Of a stretch of 41,297 bases of DNA, positions 8,397 to 15,796 are shown in pieces. The first letter of the stretch is position 1. Every line of letters starts with the position of its first letter. The position numbers and the translations under genes are program-made. The stretch is from a bacterium (GTDB lineage: Bacteria > Patescibacteriota > Microgenomatia > UBA1400 > PJMF01), in contig JAFRKQ010000030.1 of assembly GCA_017431625.1 (NCBI GenBank), positions 1 to 41,297 of the forward strand. The letters are read 5' to 3'. The notes under the pieces are model-generated. The model was not told where the DNA came from, ran no database searches, and was given only the letters and a program-made list of their open reading frames with translations.

Positions 8397-8720
8397 CTAA
8401 TCTGTCTCTCCATAAACCTCGCGCACAAGAGGAAATGCACTCCAAGCTTTAGGCCAGCCACAATAAAAAGCCAGCTGGGTAATTGTTTCGACTACCTCTT
8501 CGCGTGTGAGGCCGTGTTGTTTGCCCAACTGCAAGTGAGCTTTTAGCTGGGGATAAAGGCCAGCGGAAAAAAGTGCCGCGATGGTAATTAATGAGCGATC
8601 GCGAAGTGAGAGTTGTTGCTCGCGCGCCCAGACTTGTCCAAAAAGGACATCGTCATTAAGAGCCGCAAACTGTGGAGCTAAGTCTCCTAAATTATCGCGG
8701 CCAGCGGTTTGTTTTGACAT
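8397..8720 (-). CDS. Carboxymuconolactone decarboxylase (CMD/AhpD-like) family protein
   Basis: 107 residues. The core LSLRDRSLITIAALFSAGL...LKAHLQLGKQHGLTREEVVETITQLAFYCGWPKAWSA (outlined) is the CMD fold: a helical bundle in which the RDRSLITIA and GLTREEVVE segments are family hallmarks. No CxxC is present, so an AhpD peroxidase function is unlikely; the single Cys is in FYCGWP. Homologues range from gamma-carboxymuconolactone decarboxylase to stress-linked proteins of unknown substrate. It is the second gene of an operon, 24 nt downstream of the cupin gene, with GAAAG before the ATG. With the cupin and the MerR it forms a small module common near aldehyde or electrophile sensors; the reaction is not known. 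Confidence 0.88.
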   Translation of the reverse strand: MSKQTAGRDNLGDLAPQFAALNDDVLFGQVWAREQQLSLRDRSLITIAALFSAGLYPQLKAHLQLGKQHGLTREEVVETITQLAFYCGWPKAWSAFPLVREVYGETD

Positions 8721-8744
8721 GGTGGTCTTTCTGATTACTATTAT

Positions 8745-9173
8745 TTACGACAATGCTTGATAATCCTCATCGCTCACGCGCTCGAGCCATTCGGTTTGGG
8801 TATTTTCGCCTGGTACTTCGATGGCAACGTGGCTAAACCAAGTCTGGGCAGCAGCGCCGTGCCAATGCTTTACTTCTGGCGGAATGGAGATAACGCTACC
8901 GGGAGTGAGTTTTTGTGCTGGTTGACCCCATTGTTGATACCAGCCCTCACCAGCAATACACAGCAAAACTTGACCACCGCCTTTGGTAGCGTGATGGATA
9001 TGCCAGTTATTGCGACAGCCGGGCTCAAAAGTGACATTGCCAGCAAAAAGCTCGACTGCACTCATGTTGGTGAGTGGATTGAGAAAACTGCGACCGGTAA
9101 AAAACTGAGCAAAGCGATCATTGGGGGCACCTTGTCCAAAAAGGTTGTGAGTTTCAAATTGTGTTTTGTCCAT
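8745..9173 (-). CDS. Cupin-domain protein
   Basis: 142 residues, a single cupin barrel. Motif 1 is WHIHHATKGGGQVLLCIAGEG (outline): His-x-His supplies metal ligands and the usual Glu position is Gln. Motif 2 is GSVISIPPEVKHWHGA, with the third His. This arrangement fits the small metal-binding cupins found beside CMD proteins (the group that includes manganese hydroxynitrile lyases), but the natural substrate is not established. A 30-nt leader follows the -10 element; a weak GAAAG precedes ATG 9173. It is the first gene of the cupin-CMD operon and should be switched by the MerR regulator encoded convergently. Confidence 0.88.
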   Translation of the reverse strand: MDKTQFETHNLFGQGAPNDRFAQFFTGRSFLNPLTNMSAVELFAGNVTFEPGCRNNWHIHHATKGGGQVLLCIAGEGWYQQWGQPAQKLTPGSVISIPPEVKHWHGAAAQTWFSHVAIEVPGENTQTEWLERVSDEDYQALS

Positions 9174-9203
9174 TATTTGTCTTTCTAACTACCAATTGTG
9201 TGT

Positions 9204-9234
9204 ATTATACCAGCCGGTAGTTACTACCGGTCAA
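9204..9234 (-). promoter_or_regulatory. MerR-type promoter and operator of the cupin-CMD operon
   Basis: On the minus strand, TTGACC (9234-9229), a 19-bp spacer, then TATAAT (9209-9204) preceded by TGG. The over-long spacer is the hallmark of MerR-activated promoters. The dyad CCGGTAGTTACTACCGG (9214-9230) begins within the -35 and ends 4 bp before the -10, the same offset seen in mercury-resistance promoters. Confidence 0.8.
9214..9230. repeat. 17-bp palindrome variant (operator)
   Basis: CCGGTAGT-T-ACTACCGG has the same half-sites as the 18-bp palindromes but with one extra central base. Confidence 0.85.
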
Positions 9235-9338
9235 GAGAATTTAAACATCTTTGATCATCTGACAACATTTATCAACTAGCGTCTATTGGACAGCTAATTA
9301 ATATCACCAATAACTTTCAACTGCACTCATGGCTGTGA

Positions 9339-10184
9339 CTAAAGGGTTGTAGGCACAATCGTCGCATTTTGTTTGAAATCAATGAGTTTGGGAATTTTGG
9401 GAAGATGATTTTCGGGGCGGAAATCTTGCGCCACCTTTTTGTCTTCTACAAAACGTTGACCACCATGACGCATCAACCAAGCCGCTAACTCAAAAGTCTC
9501 CGCATTGGTTTTTTCTGCCGTAAAGTGATCACTATCGTGTTCGAGAGCCATCAATAAATTGCTGGCTTGATCGGCATCGAGCTCAAGCTCGGCTTGTTTG
9601 CAAAAACTACTCCAAAAAGTAGCATAAGTGAGATCTTTACTTAATGATATCGCGATGTCGGCGGGCAGTGGGCAGGGATTGGCATAGTCACTCCAGGTAA
9701 AATTTCGCTCGCTACGACTCCAGTAGTTGGCGGCAACACTCCCCAATGAATTAAGCTCAGCAGCGGAGCGGACATCAATGAGAAAGAAAAGATCATAATC
9801 AGTAGCTTGATAGGCAACTGGTAGCTGGCTAATATGAGCGCTTTCTTGACCGCGCTTGGGTTTGATAATCAGTGACAACTCGTCGTTTTGTTGATTGAGA
9901 TCAGAGACCACGCGTTCAATAGTTTGCGCGGGAAAGGGGAGAGTGATCACCAGATTCTCGCCGCTCAATTGGTTTTTGACTTTATTGATGCCGACTAAAT
10001 GCGAATACTCCACTACTGGTAGTGCTGGTGAGACGAGACTCACTTTTTTTCCTTGAGCGCGCAACCACAGATAGATTGTGGTGGCGACAGCTACCGCGGA
10101 AAAGTCTGCTTGTTGACCATAAACTACCAAAATTTGTTCGGCGCTATTAATTTTTTGCTGTAGTTTTTCGGCATCTAATGACAT
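9339..10184 (-). CDS. DHH-phosphoesterase-like protein with degenerate metal site
   Basis: 281 residues. ATG 10184 was chosen because AAGGA precedes it; an alternative ATG is 12 nt upstream. The N-terminus (ILVVYGQQADFSAVAVATTIYLWLRAQGKKVSLVSPALP in outline) follows the first beta-alpha unit of DHH-family NrnA-like nanoRNase/pAp phosphatases, where the usual His-x-Asn-x-Asp-x-Asp is replaced by GQQADFSA. A later FFLIDVRSAAELNSLG segment matches the DHH-motif strand, also without the His pair. It therefore probably keeps the fold without normal two-metal catalysis, perhaps as a binding protein. It is alone on the minus strand between the cupin promoter and rubrerythrin, with a 165-bp gap to the cupin gene that holds only that promoter. 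Confidence 0.55.
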   Translation of the reverse strand: MSLDAEKLQQKINSAEQILVVYGQQADFSAVAVATTIYLWLRAQGKKVSLVSPALPVVEYSHLVGINKVKNQLSGENLVITLPFPAQTIERVVSDLNQQNDELSLIIKPKRGQESAHISQLPVAYQATDYDLFFLIDVRSAAELNSLGSVAANYWSRSERNFTWSDYANPCPLPADIAISLSKDLTYATFWSSFCKQAELELDADQASNLLMALEHDSDHFTAEKTNAETFELAAWLMRHGGQRFVEDKKVAQDFRPENHLPKIPKLIDFKQNATIVPTTL

Positions 10185-10355
10185 TTTGTCCTTCATAATT
10201 TAGCTCTTTATTTTTATGTAGGTATAACTATCACAATTTTAGTAAAAAATCAAGACTTTGACAGTATCCTTCTTTGATGAGTTTTGACAAAAAGCTAACA
10301 AAAGTGTGTAAACAGTATCACAAAAGTGAGAGGGAGAATTTATTGTGGTCTGATT

Positions 10356-10414
10356 GCGGAGCTCCGCGCGTAGCTGTGCACTCCACTGCCGAGCTCCGCA
10401 CCGAGCTCGGCAGT
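10356..10414. repeat. GC-rich hairpin repeat, copy 1
   Basis: The 12-bp palindrome GCGGAGCTCCGC (10356-10367) is followed by an 11-bp stem ACTGCCGAGCT/AGCTCGGCAGT (10385-10395 / 10104+300 = 10404-10414) with an 8-nt loop. It is much richer in GC than its AT-rich surroundings. Related elements recur at 15651-15728. The 311-bp gap between the DHH-like and rubrerythrin genes (10185-10495) holds only this element and the terminator. Confidence 0.85.
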
Positions 10415-10437
10415 CGCATTTAATTTTAGTTAAGCAA

Positions 10438-10471
10438 AAAAATAACCTCACATTCACGTAAGGTTATTTTT
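10438..10471 (-). terminator. Terminator downstream of rubrerythrin
   Basis: An 11-bp perfect stem AAAAATAACCT/AGGTTATTTTT with a 12-nt loop, 25 nt beyond the rubrerythrin stop. A- and T-tracts on both sides allow it to work in either direction. Confidence 0.8.
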
Positions 10472-10495
10472 GGTATTAGATGATTTTTAATTGAT

Positions 10496-11143
10496 CTAGA
10501 TATTGTCGGCACTGATTTCAAAAAACGCCTGTGGGTGATTACATACGGGGCAAACCTCAGGTGCTTCCAAGCCCACTACTATGTGGCCACAATTGCGACA
10601 CTCCCAAATTTTGATGTCACCGCGTTTGAAAACTTCACCTTTTTGGATATTGGCCAAAAGTTGACGATAACGCTGCTCATGGTGTTTTTCGATTGCAGCC
10701 ACGGCGCGGAATTTGCGCGCCAGCTCAGGAAAACCTTCAGCTTCCGCAGTTTTGGCAAAGCCCTCATACATATCGGTCCACTCGTAATTTTCGCCAGCGG
10801 CAGCGGCTTCTAGATTTTCTGGTGTGTCACTAATGCCATTCAACTCTTTAAACCACATTTTGGCGTGTTCTTTTTCGTTGTCAGCGGTCAACAAAAACAA
10901 ATTGGCGATTTGTTCATAACCATCTTTCTTGGCTCGTGAGGCAAAGTAGGTGTATTTGTTGCGTGCTTGTGATTCGCCGGCAAAAGCAGCCTGAAGATTT
11001 TTTTCCGTTTGTGTACCAGCATATTTGTGTCCACCTTCGGGAACAATTTTGTCACCACGAGCTTTGCATTTGGGGCAGACGGCACTAGCGTGATCTGGAG
11101 CTTCAAAGACATCGCCACAAACTAAACACTTAAATCTGGGCAT
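10496..11143 (-). CDS. Rubrerythrin with two rubredoxin-like zinc/iron ribbons
   Basis: 215 residues. The order is: N-terminal rubredoxin-like CLVCG (6-10) and CPKC (about 23-26); ferritin-like diiron four-helix bundle with [28 protein letters not shown], the [10 protein letters not shown] helix and IEKHHEQRY supplying the Glu/His iron ligands; C-terminal rubredoxin ECRNCGHI and CPVC. Rubrerythrins reduce hydrogen peroxide using electrons passed through the Fe(SCys)4 centre and protect anaerobes from oxygen. Having ribbons at both ends is a known variant. AAAGG lies 6 nt before the ATG. It is monocistronic, with its own promoter and terminator, and divergent from uvrA. Confidence 0.95.
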   Translation of the reverse strand: MPRFKCLVCGDVFEAPDHASAVCPKCKARGDKIVPEGGHKYAGTQTEKNLQAAFAGESQARNKYTYFASRAKKDGYEQIANLFLLTADNEKEHAKMWFKELNGISDTPENLEAAAAGENYEWTDMYEGFAKTAEAEGFPELARKFRAVAAIEKHHEQRYRQLLANIQKGEVFKRGDIKIWECRNCGHIVVGLEAPEVCPVCNHPQAFFEISADNI

Positions 11144-11197
11144 GAAATTCCTTTCTGACTACTACTATTATATATAGTAACTGATTTTGATAGTGAT

Positions 11198-11225
11198 ATT
11201 ATACAAAAATAAACACAAAAGTCAA
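11198..11225 (-). promoter_or_regulatory. Rubrerythrin promoter
   Basis: On the minus strand TTGACT (11225-11220), 16-bp spacer, TATAAT (11203-11198). The leader of about 50 nt contains an AT-rich inverted repeat near 11160-11180 (ACTAC-TATATA-GTAACT) that could bind a regulator. Confidence 0.7.
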
Positions 11226-11256
11226 CTAGCAAAAGTGGTGATATATCAATTCCTAC

Positions 11257-11285
11257 TTGACGAAAATCAACAAAAGTGTTATAAT
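11257..11285 (+). promoter_or_regulatory. uvrA promoter, near-leaderless
   Basis: TTGACG (11257-11262), 17-bp spacer, TATAAT (11280-11285) preceded by TGT. ATG 11295 follows 9 nt after the -10 and no Shine-Dalgarno is present. Confidence 0.75.
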
Positions 11286-11294
11286 GTCCGCCCT

Positions 11295-12254
11295 ATGAGC
11301 AACAAAAGCATTATTGTCACCGGTGCGCGGGAACACAATTTGCAAAATGTCAATGTGGAAATCCCCAAAAATAAGTTGGTAGTTTTTACTGGGCTTTCAG
11401 GGTCGGGTAAAAGTTCGCTCGCTTTTGACACTTTATATAGTGAGGGTCAACGCCGTTATGTCGAGAGTTTGTCGTCATACGCCCGTCAATTTTTGGGTGT
11501 GATGAAAAAGCCGGATGTGGAAAATATTGATGGCCTTTCGCCCGCGATTGCCATCGACCAAAAAACTACTAGTCACAATCCTCGCTCCACGGTGGGGACG
11601 ATTACAGAAATCTATGACTACTTGCGTTTGCTTTATGCCAAAGTGGGTCACTTGCATTGTCCCAACTGTGGTCGAGAAATCTCGACTCAAAGTGTGGATC
11701 AAATTGTGGGGCATATCAGTCGTGAAATTCAAAATCGCTTAAGCGGTCAACAGGTGCGCCTCATGATTTTGTCTCCAGTCGTGCGTGATAAAAAAGGTGA
11801 ATTTACCAGTCTGCTCCAATCATTGCGCAAGCGCGGTTTTGCGCGGGTGCGTATCGATGGTCAAGTCTATGATCTTAATGAACGCATTGACCTTTTTAAG
11901 AATAATCGCCACACTATTGCTTTGGTCATTGATCGCTTATCCTTGACCAAACAACAATTTCGCGACAGTGAAAAATTCAAAAATTTCAAAACGCGCCTGA
12001 CAGCGGCGGTGGAAGAATCACTCAAACAAGCAGAAGGTTTTTTGATTGTCTCGTTTGTCAATGATGCGAGTTTGGATTTTCCAGACAAGCCTAAGGAAAT
12101 GGAAGACGTCCTTTTTAGTGAACGCTTGGCTTGTAGTTTTTGTGGCATTAGCGTGGAAGAACCTTTCCCACTGCTTTTTTCTTTTAATGCGCCCGCGGGT
12201 GCTTGCGAGACTTGCTCTGGCTTGGGGAGTTTGCTCCAAATTGATGTCAAATAA
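11295..12254 (+). CDS. uvrA: Excinuclease ABC subunit A, N-terminal part (ends at an in-frame TAA)
   Basis: 319 residues. It begins [19 protein letters not shown], with Walker [10 protein letters not shown] at 33-41, then the UvrB-binding and insertion region, the first zinc module (CPNCG, about 120) and a second Cys pair before [17 protein letters not shown]. UvrA recognises damaged DNA and loads UvrB in nucleotide excision repair. The frame stops at TAA 12252-12254, exactly where homologues continue from the GLG...D segment into the loop before SL..GA. The downstream frame resumes at the very next codon without a gap, so one sense codon seems to have become TAA. This could be a nonsense mutation, a two-piece UvrA or a sequence error. 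Confidence 0.85.
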   Translation: MSNKSIIVTGAREHNLQNVNVEIPKNKLVVFTGLSGSGKSSLAFDTLYSEGQRRYVESLSSYARQFLGVMKKPDVENIDGLSPAIAIDQKTTSHNPRSTVGTITEIYDYLRLLYAKVGHLHCPNCGREISTQSVDQIVGHISREIQNRLSGQQVRLMILSPVVRDKKGEFTSLLQSLRKRGFARVRIDGQVYDLNERIDLFKNNRHTIALVIDRLSLTKQQFRDSEKFKNFKTRLTAAVEESLKQAEGFLIVSFVNDASLDFPDKPKEMEDVLFSERLACSFCGISVEEPFPLLFSFNAPAGACETCSGLGSLLQIDVK

Positions 12255-14258
12255 ATGATTGCTCCCAATTTGACTTTGTCGGAAGGGGCAGTGATTCCTT
12301 ATGAACGCACGATTGCGAGCAATACTTGGTGGTCGCGACTGGTGCAAGTGGTGGTAGAAGATTTGGGCTATGATTTTCGCAAAACACCTTGGAACGAAAT
12401 GAGCGATAAAGCCCACGATATTTTACTTTATGGTAGCAACAAAAGCTACACCGTGAGTGGAGAAAATCGTTTTGGTGAGCCGACAAAAATTCGCGAAAAG
12501 TTTACGGGCTTTGTTAATGAACTGGAAACTCGCTATAATAGTACTGAAAGCGACTGGGTGCGACGTGAAATCGGCCATTTTATGAAAAACGAAATTTGTC
12601 CCGATTGTCACGGTCAGCGTTTGCGACCAGAAGCTTTGTCGGTAACTGTAGATGGCTTGAATATTGCTGAGGTCTGCAATCTCACCATAGAAAAAGCCAT
12701 TAGTTTTTTTGCGGGTTTGACAGACAAGCATTTGGTAGCTGATCGTGAAAAACTTATTGCCGAGCCAATTATCAAGGAAGTCAAAACACGCTTACAATTT
12801 TTACTCAGTGTGGGGTTGGATTATTTGACGCTGGCGCGACAAGCTAATACTTTGGCTGGCGGTGAAGCGCAGCGTATTCGGTTGGCCTCGCAAATTGGTA
12901 CTGGTTTGACAGGAGTACTTTATATTTTGGATGAGCCGACAATTGGTTTGCATGAGCGTGACAACAAACGCTTAATTGATACCCTCAAAATGTTGCGCGA
13001 CAAAGAAAATACAGTCATTGTGGTGGAGCACGATCGGGGGGTAATGGAAGCGGCAGATATTGTCTATGATTTTGGTCCCAAAGCTGGTCGTCATGGCGGT
13101 CAAATTGTGGCCAGTGGTACAGTCCAGGAACTTATGGATAATCCCCACAGTCTAACGGGCAAATATTTATCTCGGCGCAAACAAGTCAAAAGGATTAACG
13201 CGCCCATCACTAAAGAGAGTCAATTAATGGTAGCCGCCAAAAAAAGTTTGCGTGGACAAAAAATTGTAGTGCGTGGGGCCACGGGCAATAATTTGCAAAA
13301 TCTCACGGTGGAGTTTCCCTTGGGCAAATTAATTGCTCTCACAGGTCTTTCCGGTTCTGGTAAATCAACATTACTTTACGAAACATTGTATGCCAACTTG
13401 GGGATGTATTTGGGTTATAAAATTGATGACGTCGCCGCTGCGATCAAAGGCTTGGAAGTGCCCGCGGGTGTCAAACGTTTGTGTCTTGTTGATCAGTCAC
13501 CAATTGGCAAAACCCCTCGCTCCAATCCCGCGACTTACACCAAGATTTTTGACTATATTCGCAAGGTTTTTGCTGAAACTCCTGAAGCGAAAGTGCGTGG
13601 CTATGATGCTTCACGCTTTTCTTTTAATATCAAGGGCGGACGCTGCGAAGCTTGCCAAGGCGATGGACAAACAAAAGTCGAGATGCAATTTTTGCCAGAT
13701 GTTTATGTCCCTTGTGATGTCTGTCACGGTCAGCGCTATTCTGAAGAAACCCTCCAAGTCACCTATCGCGGTAAAAATATTGCTGAGGTTTTAAATCTCA
13801 CGATTGATGATGCTTACGAATTTTTCACTGGCCACACATCGCTGCGCGAAAAGCTCCATACACTCCAACTTGTTGGTTTGGGTTATATGACTTTGGGGCA
13901 AAGCGCCACGACACTTTCTGGTGGTGAAGCACAACGGGTCAAGCTGGCTAAGGAATTATCCAGCAATCGCACGGAGCACGTGATTTATTTGCTCGATGAA
14001 CCAACAACAGGCTTGCATTTTGAAGACGTCCAAAGACTCTTGTCAATTCTCAGCTCGCTGGTAGCGCAAAATAATACTGTCATTGTCATTGAGCATAATT
14101 TGGATATTATCAAAAATTGTGATTGGGTGATTGACCTTGGGCCTGAAGGTGGTGAAAAAGGTGGCCAGATCGTAGCCACCGGTACGCCCAAACAGATTGC
14201 GGCTTGTCCAGATTCTTGGACAGGTAAATTTTTGGCCACTGAGTTTGCCAGTGATTAG
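12255..14258 (+). CDS. uvrA: Excinuclease ABC subunit A, C-terminal part
   Basis: 667 residues in the same frame as the upstream part, starting with an ATG directly after its TAA (TAAATG). It holds the ABC signature LAGGEAQRIRLAS and Walker B ILDEPTIGLHERD of the first ATPase, then the second ATPase with Walker [16 protein letters not shown], zinc finger CEACQGDGQ...CDVCHGQRY, signature LSGGEAQRVKLAKELS and Walker B LLDEPTTGLHFEDV. Together the two parts give 986 residues, close to the normal UvrA length of about 940. No Shine-Dalgarno precedes the ATG, so if the split is real, translation would depend on re-initiation or readthrough at the TAA. The missing residue aligns with a Val/Leu position in other UvrA proteins (TTA to TAA would be one change). 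Confidence 0.88.
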   Translation: MIAPNLTLSEGAVIPYERTIASNTWWSRLVQVVVEDLGYDFRKTPWNEMSDKAHDILLYGSNKSYTVSGENRFGEPTKIREKFTGFVNELETRYNSTESDWVRREIGHFMKNEICPDCHGQRLRPEALSVTVDGLNIAEVCNLTIEKAISFFAGLTDKHLVADREKLIAEPIIKEVKTRLQFLLSVGLDYLTLARQANTLAGGEAQRIRLASQIGTGLTGVLYILDEPTIGLHERDNKRLIDTLKMLRDKENTVIVVEHDRGVMEAADIVYDFGPKAGRHGGQIVASGTVQELMDNPHSLTGKYLSRRKQVKRINAPITKESQLMVAAKKSLRGQKIVVRGATGNNLQNLTVEFPLGKLIALTGLSGSGKSTLLYETLYANLGMYLGYKIDDVAAAIKGLEVPAGVKRLCLVDQSPIGKTPRSNPATYTKIFDYIRKVFAETPEAKVRGYDASRFSFNIKGGRCEACQGDGQTKVEMQFLPDVYVPCDVCHGQRYSEETLQVTYRGKNIAEVLNLTIDDAYEFFTGHTSLREKLHTLQLVGLGYMTLGQSATTLSGGEAQRVKLAKELSSNRTEHVIYLLDEPTTGLHFEDVQRLLSILSSLVAQNNTVIVIEHNLDIIKNCDWVIDLGPEGGEKGGQIVATGTPKQIAACPDSWTGKFLATEFASD

Positions 14259-14264
14259 TCGCTC

Positions 14265-14292
14265 TTGACGAAATGACAGAATTGACTATAAT
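14265..14292 (+). promoter_or_regulatory. Promoter of the glycosyltransferase gene, leaderless
   Basis: TTGACG (14265-14270), 16-bp spacer, TATAAT (14287-14292), starting 7 nt after the uvrA stop. ATG 14299 follows 6 nt after the -10. Confidence 0.75.
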
Positions 14293-14298
14293 AATAGT

Positions 14299-15492
14299 AT
14301 GTCAAAAAAGCTCATTGTTGTATCTTCATTTCCTGATCAGGGAGAAATCCATTCAGCTCAAACTGTTGGTGTTGCTTCTTATACTAAGACACTGCTACAA
14401 GCGATGGCGGCGCAAAACCAATGGCGAGAGATTGTGGTATTGGCCGAAAAAATTCCCACTTATCAAAATTATCGCGAGGGAAATATTGAAGTGGAACGAG
14501 TGTGGGAACGTGGTAATTTGGGGAGTTTGTGGCGTTTGGCGCGTCGCTTGCAAAAACATGTTGACGATCAAGTGTTGGTGGAGTTTGAAATTAATGAATT
14601 TGGCAGTCCACTCGCAACTGTATGGTTTGTGCTGCTCTTGATTCTTTTGCGCTGGAGTGGGGTGAGGGTGACTTTGGTCATGCATCAGGTAGTAGGTGAT
14701 TTTGTGGCTTTGGAGGGTAAAAATTTCACCAGTGTTATCAAAAATCTAGTCAAAGAAATTTTGTATGCGTCAATCAAACTCGGTACTGATAAGATGATTG
14801 TCTTTGAACAAGAGCTTAAAAATTATTTAGGTGGTGATGATAAAATAATTGTTGTGCCTCATTTTGTCACCCCAGCGCCAGCAATCGATCAGGCCGCTTG
14901 CCGACAGGAACTTGGCTGGAGTCAGGATCAGCATTATCTATTGTGTTTTGGTTACATCGCGCCATATAAAGGTATCAGGGAATTATTGGAACTATGGCCA
15001 CAACAATTGGGGTCAGTTCATTTGATCATCGCTGGTGGCGCTAATCCCAATCATGCGGATAGTCCTCAAGTGCATACCTATATCAATCAAGTTCAAGAAT
15101 TGGCACAAGCTAAAGGAGTTGAGGTGACAGGTTTTGTGCCGGAGGAAAAAATGCCGCTTTATTTGAGTGCTTGTGACGCAATGATTTTTCCTTACAAAAT
15201 TTTTATGTCGTCATCGGGTCCACTTGCTTTTGCTTTTTCTTATAGTAAACCAGTGATTTTGTCAAGTGCCTTATCGCCATATTTGCAAACAGCCGATTTC
15301 GCCAAAGCGATTGCTGATCTTGATATTCGTTTGAGTGATTTTACTTATGCGCCCACTGCCCATGATTTGGAAAAAGTCATCAGTCACGTGCTTAATAATC
15401 GTGAGCAGTTTGTGAGCTTGAGCCAACACATGGCGGCCGCACGCTCGCTTGAACAAATAGCCGCCCAAACGTGGGAAGTGTTGGAGCAATAA
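14299..15492 (+). CDS. GT-B fold glycosyltransferase (family 4-like)
   Basis: 397 residues. The N-terminal Rossmann half opens with KKLIVVSSFPDQGEIHSAQTVG and a membrane-associating hydrophobic stretch (ATVWFVLLLILLRWSGVRVTLV in outline). The C-terminal half has the GT4 pattern: YLLCFGYIAPYKGIRELLE, VHLIIAGG, VTGFVPEEKMPLYLSACDAMIFPY and SSGPLAFAFSYSKPVILS, where the E-x7-E region is replaced by a Ser-Ser-Gly-Pro loop. It likely transfers a sugar from an activated donor to a lipid or surface glycan at the membrane face. The donor and acceptor are unknown. It is transcribed from its own leaderless promoter, and it faces the helicase operon across a 304-bp gap. Confidence 0.85.
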   Translation: MSKKLIVVSSFPDQGEIHSAQTVGVASYTKTLLQAMAAQNQWREIVVLAEKIPTYQNYREGNIEVERVWERGNLGSLWRLARRLQKHVDDQVLVEFEINEFGSPLATVWFVLLLILLRWSGVRVTLVMHQVVGDFVALEGKNFTSVIKNLVKEILYASIKLGTDKMIVFEQELKNYLGGDDKIIVVPHFVTPAPAIDQAACRQELGWSQDQHYLLCFGYIAPYKGIRELLELWPQQLGSVHLIIAGGANPNHADSPQVHTYINQVQELAQAKGVEVTGFVPEEKMPLYLSACDAMIFPYKIFMSSSGPLAFAFSYSKPVILSSALSPYLQTADFAKAIADLDIRLSDFTYAPTAHDLEKVISHVLNNREQFVSLSQHMAAARSLEQIAAQTWEVLEQ

Positions 15493-15650
15493 GTTAGCCA
15501 TCTGGATATCAAATTTTAAAAGAAAATGCACCAATGTTAGAAAACACACAGATAAAACTTTTTGAAGATAAAAAAGTCCGCCAATTATTCGCAAAACTGG
15601 ATCAATCAGCGCCTTAAATTAATAGAAATCCGTAAAGACATACACTCCAC

Positions 15651-15728
15651 TGCCGAGCTTTGCACTAATATGCATATCTCTGTGCGGAGCTCCGCAATGG
15701 ACTGCCGAGCTCCGCGCAGAGCTCGGCA
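15651..15728. repeat. GC-rich hairpin repeat, copy 2, in the convergent gap
   Basis: ACTGCCGAGCT near 15649, palindrome GCGGAGCTCCGC at 15684-15695, and the stem TGCCGAGCTC/GAGCTCGGCA (15703-15712 / 15719-15728) with loop CGCGCA. The same modules occur at 10356-10414. It fills the gap 15493-15796 between two converging genes; otherwise I see only AT-rich sequence there. Confidence 0.85.
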
Positions 15729-15796
15729 CTACATGTGATAGACAATTAATTGATGACGGGCACAGATTCATCGTAATTGATAAAAATGTTTGGTGA

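Noticed and set aside
8757-9188. 143-codon plus-strand open frame
   Set aside because: It lies wholly opposite the well-supported cupin gene and has no family features.
10239-10457. 72-codon minus-strand open frame
   Set aside because: It runs through the GC-rich hairpin repeat and the terminator, has a Cys/Arg-rich chance-like composition and no ribosome site.
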